A stretch of DNA of 64,000 nucleotides. Origin: Streptomyces sp. NBC_01267 (GTDB lineage: Bacteria; Actinomycetota; Actinomycetes; Streptomycetales; Streptomycetaceae). Of the stretch, positions 17,943 through 28,408 are shown in pieces (positions within the stretch are counted from its first letter, which is position 1; every line of letters begins with the position of its first letter). The notes beneath the pieces are model-generated. The model was not told the DNA's origin. It saw nothing but the letters and a program-made list of their open reading frames with translations, and did not search any database. The stretch covers positions 4,146,001 to 4,210,000 of the forward strand of contig NZ_CP108455.1 of assembly GCF_036241575.1 (NCBI RefSeq), in the 5' to 3' direction. Made by a program: the position numbers and the translations under genes.

Positions 17943-19279
17943 GCGGCAGCCTCCGTACCCCGGTCACGTACGGCGCCCAGCGCCTCCGCACCCCGGCCGG
18001 GCACCGCGCCCAGCGGGACCTCGGCGGTCAGCCGGAACCGTCCGCCCCCGGCCGGGCCCGCCACCAGGGTGCCGTCCAGGGCGGTCAGCCGCTCCCGCAG
18101 CCCGGCGAGACCCGAACCGGACGTGCCGTCGGCGCCGGCCGCCGCGTCGGCGCCGTCGTTCTCGACGGTCAGCGTGGCGTCCGACCCCGAACGGGACACC
18201 TCGATCGCGCAGCGCCGGGCGTCCCCGTGCCGCAGCACATTGGTCGCCGCCTCCCGCACCACCCAGCCGAGCGCCGACTGGACGGCCCCCGAGAGGCCGT
18301 CCACCGGCCCCGAGACCGCGCACTCGATCCCCGCGGCCTCCAACACCCCGCGCGCACCGTCCAGTTCGACGGCCAGATCGGCCTCCCGGTACCCACGCAC
18401 CACTGCACGTACCTCCCGCTGCGACTCCTGCGCGATGCGCTGCACCTCGGCCATCTGCTCCATCGCCGCCGACCGCTCGCCGTGCCCCGAGCCGCGCCCC
18501 GGGCCACGCTCAGAGCCGTGCTCCGCGCATCGCTGCTGTTCGCGCCGGGCCAGCTGGACCGCCAGCTCGCTCTTCAGCGCGATCACCGCCAGATTGCGCC
18601 CCATCACATCGTGCAGGTCCCGCCCGAACCGCAGGCGTTCCTCCGCGACCGCCAACTGCGCCTGTACGTTCTTCGCCTGCTGGAGCTGCCACATCATGCC
18701 CAGGTGCCAGGCGGAACAGCGCACCGCGAGGGTGAACCACCCGGGCCCGAAGACGATGGAGATCGCGCAGCCGAGCGCCAGGGCACCCTGCCCGAGCAGC
18801 GCCACCACCCCGCACACGCCGATCAGCAGGGCCAGTTGCACCAGGAAGGTGGTCCGCCGCCGCACGACCAGGCAGTGCGCCATCGAGAACGGCACCAGCG
18901 TGACGCACACCAGCAGCGTCACGCCCGGGACCCGGACCATTCCCACCGCCGAGGTGAGCGCCAGCACGGCCACCACGTCCGCCGCCAGCAGCCCGGCCGC
19001 CAGCGCGACCAGCCGCCGGGGGACGGCCCCGACGCCCAGGTACTCGCCCAGCGCCGCCGGGACCAGCACGTTCCCGCACACGCCCTGGGCCACCGCGACC
19101 AGACAGGACGCGACGATCAGCGGGACAGGAGCGTCGGAGTGCCGGACCGGCCCGGTCACCGACAGCATCACCTGGACGGCGACCGTCATCCAGAGCAGGA
19201 CGAGCAACGTCCCGCGCGTGTAGAGGTCGATCTGGGCGAGCCCCTCACGCGCCCGCCATCCCCGTATCCACGTCAGCAC
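17939..19279 (-). CDS. DesK-like sensor histidine kinase
   Basis: 446 aa if translation begins at the GTG at 19279 (LTWIRGWRAREG); the frame stays open upstream into the permease gene, where it is only an overlapping reading. About five transmembrane helices, a short coiled-coil (QLQQAKNVQAQLAVAEERLR), the HisKA_3 H-box RDLHDVMGRNLAVIALKSEL with the phosphorylatable His, and a HATPase_c domain with an N-box (REAATNVLRHG) and GSGLAGLRERL. A low-complexity GSERGPGRGSGHGER insertion sits between H-box and ATPase domain. Fourth-to-third order in the operon ATPase-permease-kinase-regulator suggests sensing linked to the exporter. Confidence 0.9.
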   Translation of the reverse strand: MLTWIRGWRAREGLAQIDLYTRGTLLVLLWMTVAVQVMLSVTGPVRHSDAPVPLIVASCLVAVAQGVCGNVLVPAALGEYLGVGAVPRRLVALAAGLLAADVVAVLALTSAVGMVRVPGVTLLVCVTLVPFSMAHCLVVRRRTTFLVQLALLIGVCGVVALLGQGALALGCAISIVFGPGWFTLAVRCSAWHLGMMWQLQQAKNVQAQLAVAEERLRFGRDLHDVMGRNLAVIALKSELAVQLARREQQRCAEHGSERGPGRGSGHGERSAAMEQMAEVQRIAQESQREVRAVVRGYREADLAVELDGARGVLEAAGIECAVSGPVDGLSGAVQSALGWVVREAATNVLRHGDARRCAIEVSRSGSDATLTVENDGADAAAGADGTSGSGLAGLRERLTALDGTLVAGPAGGGRFRLTAEVPLGAVPGRGAEALGAVRDRGTEAAA

Positions 19280-19302
19280 ATCGACCCCCGCGCTCCCCTG
19301 CG

Positions 19303-20121
19303 TCAGCGACGCGGTTCCCAGCGGAACCAGCGCTTTACAGCAAACACCGCCAGCACCGTCCAGGCCACCGCCGTCAGCATGTGCCCCAGGGCGTCGTACA
19401 CGGACGCCGACCCCGTCCAAGCGCCCCGTACCAGCTCCACCACCGGTGTCAGCGGCAGCAGTTCGCAGACCGAGGCCAGCTTGTCGGGAAAGACCTCCAG
19501 CGGCACGATCACCCCCGAACCGGCCATCGACAGCAGCATCATCGGGATGATCGTCAGCTGAGCGGCCTCGGCGGACCTGGTGACCCCCGCGGTGGCCGCC
19601 CCCAGCGCGGTCAGCATCGCGACCCCCAGGACGACGCCGGCGGCCATGAGCAGCGGAGCGGGCGGCAGCCCCATGTCGAAGACCACCGCACAGCCGGCCG
19701 TCAGCAGCGCGCACTGCACCAGCGCGATGACCGCGGAGGGCAGCGCACCCCCGGCGAGGATCTCGATGTCCCGCGCCTCGCCGGTACGCAGCCGTTTGAG
19801 CACCAACTGCTCGCGGCGGACCACCAGCACGCTGACCACCCCGTTGTAGAGGGCGAAGAGCATCGAGAACCCGATGGCCCCGGGCAGCAGCACCGCGCCC
19901 GCTGTCAGCCCGGCCCTGTCCAGGCTCTTCTGGGTCGTCGTCGACGAGATGACGACGGTCATGAAGACGGGCAGCACCACCATGGTGAAGAGCGAGGCCT
20001 TGCTGCGCCCCAGCTGCGTCAGCTCGGCGCGGGCCAGCGCTGCCATCCGTCCGGTGTGCGGCACGTACCTCCGCAGTACGTTCCTGTCGCTGTCCGTCGG
20101 GACCGTGACCGGTGCGCTCAT
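19303..20121 (-). CDS. ABC-2 type transporter permease
   Basis: 272 aa from ATG 20121, which overlaps the ATPase stop by 4 nt (ATGA). Six hydrophobic segments arranged as in ABC-2 permeases, including LFTMVVLPVFMTVVI near the N-terminus and the conserved region PLTPVVELVRGAWTG near the C-terminus. It forms the membrane part of an exporter with the adjacent ATPase. The kinase gene starts 23 nt downstream. Substrate unknown; DesKR-linked ABC-2 exporters in Gram-positives commonly respond to membrane-active compounds. Confidence 0.92.
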   Translation of the reverse strand: MSAPVTVPTDSDRNVLRRYVPHTGRMAALARAELTQLGRSKASLFTMVVLPVFMTVVISSTTTQKSLDRAGLTAGAVLLPGAIGFSMLFALYNGVVSVLVVRREQLVLKRLRTGEARDIEILAGGALPSAVIALVQCALLTAGCAVVFDMGLPPAPLLMAAGVVLGVAMLTALGAATAGVTRSAEAAQLTIIPMMLLSMAGSGVIVPLEVFPDKLASVCELLPLTPVVELVRGAWTGSASVYDALGHMLTAVAWTVLAVFAVKRWFRWEPRR

Positions 20122-21026
20122 CGCGCGGCCTCCTGCTCCTGTGCGATGCCCAGAAATGCTTCCTCCAACGAGGCCGACCGCACATCGAGCCCCCGCAGCT
20201 CGATGGCGTTGTCCCTGGCCCACACCAGGAGTTCGGTGGCGGCGTGCTGCAGTACGGAGGTCCGCAGCTGCACCTCCCCGCCGGTACGGACATACGTCCC
20301 CAGCGGCGGCAGGTCGCCGACCGCGAGCCCGCCGGGCAGGGCGAACGAGATGTGCGAGGGCTGCGAGCCCACCACCTCGTCCACCCGCCCCTCGGCGGCG
20401 ATCCGTCCCTTGTGCAGGATCGCCAGCCGGTCCGCCAGCTCCTCGGCCTCCTCCAGATAGTGCGTGGTCAGCAGGACGGTCGTACCGTCGTCGCGCAGCT
20501 CACGCACCAAGTCCCAGGTCTCCCGGCGCCCTTCGGGGTCGAGGCCGGTCGTCGGCTCGTCGAGGAAGAGCACCTCGGGGCGTCCCAGCAGCGCCATCGC
20601 CAGGTCCAGGCGTCGCTTCTCGCCGCCGGAGAGCTGCTTCACCCGGACCGCCGACCGCCCGCCGAGCCCCACCTTCTCCAGGGCCTCGCCGACGGGGCGC
20701 GCGCCGCTCGTGCAGCCCGCCCACATCCGTACGGTCTCGGCGACCGTCAGTTCCGGCGGGAACCCGCCCTCCTGGAGCATCACCCCGGTACGCGGCCGGA
20801 CGGCGGCGCGCTCGCTGTACGGGTCGTGCCCGAGCACCCGCACCCGGCCGCCGCTCGGCTGGGCCAGGCCCTCCAGCAACTCCATCGTGGAGGTCTTGCC
20901 CGCGCCGTTGGTCCCGAGCAGCGCGAAGAGTTCCCCGGCCGCTACCGAGAAGGAGACACCGGCGACGGCTTCGAAACCGCCCGCGTAGGTGCGTCGTAGA
21001 TCTGCGACCTCGATCACATCTGTCAT
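20118..21026 (-). CDS. ABC transporter ATP-binding protein (drug-exporter type)
   Basis: 302 aa from ATG 21026 (MTDVIEVADLRRTY). Walker A GTNGAGKTS, Q-loop region MLQEGGFPPELT, signature LSGGEKRRLDLAMAL (SGGEK), Walker B VLFLDEPTTGLDPEG, switch histidine in LTTHYLEEAEELADR. The C-terminal 80 residues (after ILHKGRIAAEG) resemble the regulatory extension of DrrA-like exporters. First gene of the operon; the palindromic region at 21061-21086 lies directly upstream. Confidence 0.96.
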   Translation of the reverse strand: MTDVIEVADLRRTYAGGFEAVAGVSFSVAAGELFALLGTNGAGKTSTMELLEGLAQPSGGRVRVLGHDPYSERAAVRPRTGVMLQEGGFPPELTVAETVRMWAGCTSGARPVGEALEKVGLGGRSAVRVKQLSGGEKRRLDLAMALLGRPEVLFLDEPTTGLDPEGRRETWDLVRELRDDGTTVLLTTHYLEEAEELADRLAILHKGRIAAEGRVDEVVGSQPSHISFALPGGLAVGDLPPLGTYVRTGGEVQLRTSVLQHAATELLVWARDNAIELRGLDVRSASLEEAFLGIAQEQEAAR

Positions 21027-21060
21027 GGATCCAGGCTGCCCGGGTGCCCGGCCGGCGGCC

Positions 21061-21086
21061 GATGACAAATGTCATCGGATCCGATG
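21061..21086. promoter_or_regulatory. Overlapping palindromes upstream of the ABC/two-component operon
   Basis: GATGACA-AA-TGTCATC (21061-21076) overlaps a perfect 14-bp palindrome CATCGGATCCGATG (21073-21086). They start 35 nt before the ATPase start codon, where an operator of the first gene is expected. The cognate NarL-type regulator is the obvious candidate ligand. Confidence 0.55.
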
Positions 21087-21133
21087 AGCCCGCGCACGCC
21101 GCAGCGCTCCGCGCTCATGGAACGGGCACATGA

Positions 21134-21166
21134 GAAAGGCCCCGGTCACGAGGACCGGGGCCTTTC
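21134..21166. terminator. Terminator hairpin, second copy
   Basis: 14-bp perfect stem (21134-21147 with 21153-21166), 5-nt loop, differing from the hairpin at 17164-17194 mainly in the loop. On the minus strand it ends the tRNA-Gly transcript. Confidence 0.88.
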
Positions 21167-21173
21167 TCCACTG

Positions 21174-21246
21174 AGCGGACGACCAGGTTCGAACTGGCGA
21201 CCTCAACCTTGGCAAGGTTGCGCTCTACCAACTGAGCTACGTCCGC
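21174..21246 (-). tRNA. tRNA-Gly(GCC), copy 2
   Basis: 73 nt, identical in sequence to the tRNA at 17203-17275 (anticodon GCC, canonical D- and T-loops). Confidence 0.96.
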
Positions 21247-21325
21247 ATTGCCGCCGACCGGCTTCCACCGGACGGTGCGAGCACTACTCTACCCGACCGG
21301 CTGAGTGGTCTGGAGAGCGATGCAG

Positions 21326-21397
21326 AGCGGGTGACAGGAATTGCACACTGCGCCTTCCCCCTGGAAGGGGGATGTTCTACTACTGAACTACACCCGC
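21326..21397 (-). tRNA. tRNA-Gly(UCC) with abnormal D- and T-arms
   Basis: 72 nt. The acceptor GCGGGTG/CACCCGC, the anticodon stem TCCCC/GGGGA and loop CTTCCAG (anticodon TCC) are sound and glycine-like, with discriminator U. The D-loop is AGTAGTA, so the invariant G18-G19 pair is not present as GG. The T-arm reads CAGTG-TGCAATT-CCTGT: it pairs poorly (only a bulged C-A-G/C-T-G helix plus G53-C61 is possible) and position 55 is G rather than T. These positions normally form the elbow of the tRNA and contribute to EF-Tu binding. Could be a specialised (for example cell-wall) tRNA, a divergent but working tRNA, or a decaying copy. Confidence 0.8.
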
Positions 21398-21564
21398 ACG
21401 CTGCTTCGGTTGGGGCCTTTCGGCCTTGCCCTTCGGCGTGCTCCAGACTCTAGCTGATCAACAGGGGTGGAACGCAAGTCGAGTCGCCGCGACGGGAGTC
21501 GGTGGGGAGTCGACGGGGTCCGGCCGGGTCCCGCCCCGGCCCCGGACCGCTGGGGTGCGGGGCG

Positions 21565-21882
21565 TCAGCCCGCCGCGTTGAACGCCTCGTAGACCTTCTT
21601 CGGGATGCGCCCGCGGGCCGGCACGTCCATCTTGTTGGACCGCGCCCAGGCGCGGACGGCCGCCGGGTCGGGGGCCACCGAGGTGTGCCGGTACGCCTTG
21701 CCCGACTTCGACTGCTTTCGGGCTGCCTCCAGGAAGGGGGCCAGCGCCTTGCGCAGTTTCTTTGCATTGGCGGTATTGAGGTCGATCTCGTACGACTTCC
21801 CGTCGAGACCGAAGGTGACCGTTTCCGCCGCTTCTCCGCCGTCGATGTCGTCGGAGAGCGTGACCACTACTCGCTGAGCCAC
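21565..21882 (-). CDS. lsrL: Lsr2-family nucleoid-associated protein (LsrL paralogue)
   Basis: 105 aa, GTG start. N-terminal dimerisation domain (AQRVVVTLSDDIDGGEAAET ... SYEIDLN) and C-terminal DNA-binding domain with RAWARSNKMDVPARGRIPKK; the RGR tripeptide is the AT-hook-like element that inserts in the minor groove of AT-rich DNA. Streptomyces carry two such genes; the copy next to purSQL is, from memory, LsrL rather than the main xenogeneic silencer Lsr2. It is divergent from purS across an unusually AT-rich gap, which would suit autoregulation. Confidence 0.88.
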   Translation of the reverse strand: MAQRVVVTLSDDIDGGEAAETVTFGLDGKSYEIDLNTANAKKLRKALAPFLEAARKQSKSGKAYRHTSVAPDPAAVRAWARSNKMDVPARGRIPKKVYEAFNAAG

Positions 21883-22196
21883 GGACTTCGGTCCTTTCCT
21901 GCGACACCGCCTGTCCGCGTGCTCCCACGCTGACGTGCTGCGATGTCGGCCTTACGGCTGATTTTTAGTTACGGCATTTCCTTTGTACAGCGGAAGGCGC
22001 CGCATTGTGAAGCCCACCCAATTACATGCGCGTGTCCGAGTGCAATCCGGTAGGACGATTTTTTCGAGGATTTTTCTCCGGTGTTGTCCGGGCCGATATC
22101 TGAACGTGATCGGTCATACTCATTATCTACCCGCGTAGATTTTTGGGCCAGGTAGTCTGAGGGGACCGCCTTCGCACCAAAACACCGGGAGTGCCA
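21883..22196. other. AT-rich divergent intergenic region lsrL-purS
   Basis: 314 bp without a gene. It is markedly less GC-rich than its surroundings, with T-runs at about 21961-21970 and two similar GATTTTTC-type tracts around 22055-22080. It must hold the lsrL promoter and the purSQL promoter. No purine riboswitch fold is recognisable. Confidence 0.6.
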
Positions 22197-22448
22197 GTGG
22201 CACGCGTCGTAGTCGACGTCATGCTCAAGCCGGAGATCCTCGACCCGCAGGGACAGGCGGTGCAGCGTGCACTGCCCCGTCTCGGCTTCGATGGAATCGC
22301 CGACGTACGTCAGGGAAAGCGTTTCGAGCTGGAGGTCGAGGGGCCCGTCGATGACGCCGCCCTCGCCCGCATCAATGAGCTGGCTGAAACCTTCCTCGCC
22401 AACACCGTCATCGAGAACTTCACCGTGAAGGTGGAGGCAGAGAAGTGA
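22197..22448 (+). CDS. purS: Phosphoribosylformylglycinamidine synthase subunit PurS
   Basis: 83 aa from the GTG at 22197 ([18 protein letters not shown]), with GGGAG 5 nt upstream; another GTG six bases earlier is less likely because it overlaps this site. PurS dimerises and bridges PurQ and PurL in the FGAM synthase complex. The QGKRFELEV segment is typical. The stop overlaps purQ by 4 nt (GTGA). Confidence 0.96.
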   Translation: MARVVVDVMLKPEILDPQGQAVQRALPRLGFDGIADVRQGKRFELEVEGPVDDAALARINELAETFLANTVIENFTVKVEAEK

Positions 22449-23121
22449 CCGCTCGTATCGGAGTCGTCACCTTCCCTGGCACCCTCGACGACCGGGACGC
22501 ACTGCGCGCGGTACGTGTCGCCGGTGCCGAGCCCGTTTCGCTCTGGCACCGTGACAAGGGCCTCCAGCAGGTCGACGCGGTCGTGCTCGCCGGTGGTTTC
22601 TCCTACGGCGACTATTTGCGGGCCGGAGCCATCTCCCGCTTCTCGCCGGTGATGGAGACGATCATCGAGCAGGCGAAGGCCGGTCTGCCGGTCCTGGGTA
22701 TCTGCAACGGTTTCCAGATCCTCACCGAGTCGCATTTGCTGCCCGGCGCGATGCTGCGGAACAACCATCTGCACTTCATCTGCCGCGACCAGAAGCTGCG
22801 CGTGGAGAACCCGGACACCGCCTGGACCGCCGACTACACGGCCGGTCAGGAGATCTCCGTACCCCTCAAGAACATCGACGGCCGGTACGTCGCGGACGAG
22901 CGTGTCCTCGACGAGCTGGAGGCCGAGGGCCGGGTGGCATTCCGGTACCTGGACGGCAATCCCAACGGCTCGCTGCGCGACATCGCCGGTGTCACCAACG
23001 CCGCGGGCAATGTCGTCGGCCTGATGCCGCACCCCGAGCACGCCGTGGAGCCGCTGATCGGTACGGGGCGTACCGACGGCCTCGGATTCTTCACCTCGAT
23101 CCTGAAGAAGCTGGTCAACGC

Positions 23122-23125
<4 letters not shown>
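22445..23125 (+). CDS. purQ: Phosphoribosylformylglycinamidine synthase, glutaminase subunit PurQ
   Basis: 226 aa, GTG start overlapping purS. Class I glutamine amidotransferase: nucleophile Cys in GICNGFQIL, oxyanion/strand [14 protein letters not shown], and the catalytic His/Glu in MPHPEHA. It delivers ammonia to PurL. Stop overlaps purL start by 4 nt, so purS-purQ-purL are tightly coupled. Confidence 0.98.
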
Positions 23126-25371
<2,246 letters not shown>

Positions 25372-25384
25372 CGGTTTTACTTGT

Positions 25385-25439
25385 ACGACGAAGCGCCGGT
25401 GCACGGGAGTTGATCTCCCGGACGCCGGCGCTTCGTCGT
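25385..25439 (+). terminator. Terminator of the purSQL operon
   Basis: Outer perfect 15-bp stem (25385-25399 with 25425-25439) and an inner CGGGAG/CTCCCG stem, forming one long hairpin. Confidence 0.9.
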
Positions 25440-25648
25440 GTGCCGGTCAGTGGGCGAAGGCGGGTGCCTTCGGGTCGGGCCCGTACGAGTTGTGCTGAGT
25501 GTGATGCGCGCCCCATCCCCATGGAGCGCGCCAAGGGCGCAGAACCTATGCGGCTCGAACTCGGCCGGTCAAGATCTTTTGCGGCCCCGCCCGCGACCGT
25601 GAACGGGCTCCCGGACCCGAGCGGCGGGGCGCCGCATACGCTCACCCC

Positions 25649-26440
25649 ATGCCGCCGTCCCAGAAGCGTGCCCGCCGCTACGACCACGCCAGAACCCGCA
25701 CCGCGGTCCTGGCCCAGTTCGGACACGTACGCAGCGCCGTGGCCGGACTCACCCCCGACCAGCTCGCCCGCCCCACCCGGCTCGGCGACTGGACCGTACG
25801 CGAACTGGCCGCGCATCTCGCCATGGCCGTCGAGAGCGTCAGCCGGTGTCTCGACCGGCCGGCCCCGGAGCGGCAGGAAGTCACCCTGCTGGACTGGCCG
25901 TTCGCCACCGCGCAGGTGGCCGGGCAGATCTCCGAGGACGTCAGGGCGCTCGCCGCGACTACCACCCCGGACGAGCTGTTCCGGCGGACCGCGGACCGGA
26001 TCACCGAGCGGCTGCCGGCCGCAGCCGAGGACCGGCTGATCGCGAGCCGGGTCGGGGCCATGCGGCTCGGCGACTACCTGGTCACGCGCTGCGTCGAACT
26101 CGTCGTGCACACCGACGACCTGAACGCCGCCACCGGCCTGGAGATCCCGTACGACCGACAGGCCCTGGCCGCCTGCACCCGCCTCCTCGCGGACGCGCTC
26201 GCGGTCAAGGCCCCCGGCGCGTCCACCGAGGTCAGGATCCCGCCGTACGCCGTCGTCCAGTGCATCGAGGGCCCCCGGCACACCCGCGGCACCCCGCCCA
26301 ACGTCGTCGAGACCGACCCGCTCAGCTGGATCCGGCTCGCCACCGGGCGTACGCGGTGGCGAGCGGCCGTCGACGCGGCGCTGGTCGCGGCGAGCGGGGA
26401 ACGGGCGGATCTCTCGGACCTGCTGCCGGTGATGGGCTGA
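25649..26440 (+). CDS. Maleylpyruvate isomerase/DinB-fold protein with sterol-carrier-like C-terminus
   Basis: 263 aa. The N-terminal 170 residues follow the mycothiol-dependent maleylpyruvate isomerase pattern: the first helix (LAQFGHVRSAVAGLTPDQL), WTVRELAAHLAM with a metal-type His, and ELVVHTDDLNAATG with a second His/Asp. The C-terminal part (VRIPPYAVVQCIEGPRHTRG ... WIRLATGR) resembles the sterol carrier family domain seen in this group. Such proteins probably act on thiol or lipid substrates in mycothiol-containing actinobacteria, but no reaction can be named. Single gene after the purSQL terminator. Confidence 0.8.
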   Translation: MPPSQKRARRYDHARTRTAVLAQFGHVRSAVAGLTPDQLARPTRLGDWTVRELAAHLAMAVESVSRCLDRPAPERQEVTLLDWPFATAQVAGQISEDVRALAATTTPDELFRRTADRITERLPAAAEDRLIASRVGAMRLGDYLVTRCVELVVHTDDLNAATGLEIPYDRQALAACTRLLADALAVKAPGASTEVRIPPYAVVQCIEGPRHTRGTPPNVVETDPLSWIRLATGRTRWRAAVDAALVAASGERADLSDLLPVMG

Positions 26441-26473
26441 GGGGAAGCGGGAGCCGAACCGCCCTGTCCGAGG

Positions 26474-26588
26474 GGCGCGGGCATCGCATCAGGAAAGGCG
26501 CGGGCATCGCATCAGGAAAGGCGCGGGCATCGCATCAGGAAAGGCGCGGGCGTCGCATCAGGAAGGGCGCGGGCATCGCATTCGGAAA
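26474..26588. repeat. Five tandem copies of a 23-bp unit
   Basis: Units start at 26474, 26497, 26520, 26543 and 26566; consensus GGCGCGGGCATCGCATCAGG plus AAA. The first three are identical, the fourth and fifth differ at two to three positions. The period is not a multiple of three and no convincing coding frame crosses it. It occupies the 406-bp gap between the isomerase-like gene and purF; the remaining 258 bp before purF show nothing else recognisable. Confidence 0.92.
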
Positions 26589-26846
26589 GGACCGGGCGAG
26601 CGGTCCGGACGGTCGCATGCGCTTCAGCGTGCGTCCCGGCGACCGTGCAAGGCGGCATCCTTACCGTCGGTGACGGCGCGGGAACGGAACCTCGGCCGTA
26701 TGAAATCCGCCACGGCCCCCTGACCCCCACAGCCCCGGACAGGACCGGAATCCCTGCTACCGCATAGCGCCGCGTATCGGTCAGAGCGGGCACCGGGACC
26801 GATCCCCAATTCGGACCAGTGGTCGATCTCGCCTACACTCGGTGGC

Positions 26847-28373
26847 GTGCCTCGTGGTGATGGACGACTCAACCACGACCTGCTCCCCGGAGAGAAAGGC
26901 CCCCAGGACGCTTGTGGCGTCTTCGGTGTCTGGGCTCCGGGCGAAGAGGTCGCCAAGCTCACCTATTTCGGACTGTATGCCCTGCAGCACCGTGGACAGG
27001 AGTCCGCGGGCATCGCAGTGAGCAATGGGTCCAAGATCCTGGTCTTCAAGGACATGGGTCTGGTCTCACAAGTCTTCGACGAAACCTCTCTCAGCTCTCT
27101 TCAGGGCCATATCGCAGTGGGTCACGCCCGCTACTCCACCACCGGAGCCTCGGTGTGGGAGAACGCGCAGCCGACCTTCCGTGCCACCGCGCACGGCTCG
27201 ATCGCGCTCGGTCACAACGGCAACCTGGTCAATACGGCCCAGCTCGCCGCGCTCGTCGCCGAGCTGCCCAAGGAGAACGGCCGGTCCACCCAGGTGGCCG
27301 CCACCAACGACACCGACCTGGTGACCGCGCTCCTCGCGGGCCAGACCGATGACGAGGGCAAGCCGCTGACCGTTGAGGAAGCCGCCGCCAAGGTGCTGCC
27401 CGACGTGAAGGGCGCGTTCTCGCTGGTCTTCATGGACGAGAACACCCTCTACGCGGCCCGTGACCCGCAGGGCATCCGCCCGCTGGTCCTCGGCCGTCTG
27501 GAGCGCGGCTGGGTGGTGGCCTCCGAGTCCGCCGCCCTGGACATCTGCGGCGCCTCCTACGTCCGCGAGGTCGAACCCGGTGAGCTCGTCACCATCGACG
27601 AGAACGGTCTGCGCACCGTCCGATTCGCAGAAGCGAAGCCCAAGGGCTGCGTCTTCGAGTACGTCTACCTGGCCCGCCCCGACACCGACATCGCGGGCCG
27701 GAACGTCTATCTCTCGCGTGTGGAGATGGGCCGGAAGCTGGCGGCGGAAGCCCCGGCCGAAGCCGACCTGGTGATAGCGACGCCCGAGTCGGGAACGCCC
27801 GCCGCGATCGGTTACGCCGAGGCCAGCGGGATTCCGTACGGCTCGGGCCTGGTCAAGAACGCCTATGTCGGCCGGACCTTCATCCAGCCCTCGCAGACGA
27901 TCCGCCAGCTCGGCATCCGCCTCAAGCTCAACCCGCTCAAGGAAGTCATCCGCGGCAAGCGCCTGGTGGTCGTCGACGACTCGATCGTCCGCGGCAACAC
28001 CCAGCGCGCCCTGGTCAAGATGCTTCGTGAGGCCGGCGCCGCCGAGATCCACATCCGGATCTCCTCCCCGCCCGTGAAGTGGCCCTGCTTCTTCGGCATC
28101 GACTTCGCGACCCGCGCCGAGCTGATCGCCAACGGGATGTCCGTCGACGAGATCGCCACCTCGATGGGTGCCGACTCGCTGTCGTACATCTCCATCGACG
28201 GCATGATCGAGGCGACGACGATCGCCAAGCCGAATCTCTGCCGCGCGTGTTTCGACGGCGAGTACCCGATGGACCTGCCCGACCCCGAGCTGCTCGGCAA
28301 GCAGCTGCTGGAGACCGAGCTGGCCGCGGGACCGGCGAACACCGCCGCTGCCGACGCGCTCCGTCGTCCGTAA
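26847..28373 (+). CDS. purF: Amidophosphoribosyltransferase
   Basis: 508 aa, GTG start. First committed step of purine synthesis. A short propeptide precedes the catalytic Cys (GPQDA|CGVFGVW), as in the B. subtilis-type enzyme that is processed. The glutaminase domain has LQHRGQESAG and GHNGNLVN; the PRTase domain has the PRPP loop VVVDDSIVRGNT. Four cysteines in the expected places (GCVFEYVY, WPCFFGID, LCRACF) indicate a [4Fe-4S] cluster. purM follows after 35 nt, so the two are likely cotranscribed. Confidence 0.98.
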   Translation: MPRGDGRLNHDLLPGEKGPQDACGVFGVWAPGEEVAKLTYFGLYALQHRGQESAGIAVSNGSKILVFKDMGLVSQVFDETSLSSLQGHIAVGHARYSTTGASVWENAQPTFRATAHGSIALGHNGNLVNTAQLAALVAELPKENGRSTQVAATNDTDLVTALLAGQTDDEGKPLTVEEAAAKVLPDVKGAFSLVFMDENTLYAARDPQGIRPLVLGRLERGWVVASESAALDICGASYVREVEPGELVTIDENGLRTVRFAEAKPKGCVFEYVYLARPDTDIAGRNVYLSRVEMGRKLAAEAPAEADLVIATPESGTPAAIGYAEASGIPYGSGLVKNAYVGRTFIQPSQTIRQLGIRLKLNPLKEVIRGKRLVVVDDSIVRGNTQRALVKMLREAGAAEIHIRISSPPVKWPCFFGIDFATRAELIANGMSVDEIATSMGADSLSYISIDGMIEATTIAKPNLCRACFDGEYPMDLPDPELLGKQLLETELAAGPANTAAADALRRP

Positions 28374-28408
28374 GCCCCGCGCCGTACGAAACGAAAGTCC
28401 TCATCGTC

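Larger units (their letters stand above)
21134..21248. repeat. Duplicated terminator plus tRNA-Gly cassette (partner at 17163-17277)
   Basis: About 115 bp almost identical to 17163-17277 and in the same orientation: hairpin, short spacer, whole tRNA-Gly(GCC). Only a handful of differences lie in the hairpin loop and spacer. The pair encloses the 3.9-kb ABC/two-component operon as a direct repeat. Confidence 0.85.

Noticed and set aside
26474..26588. CRISPR array
   Set aside because: The 23-bp units are directly tandem with no spacers.
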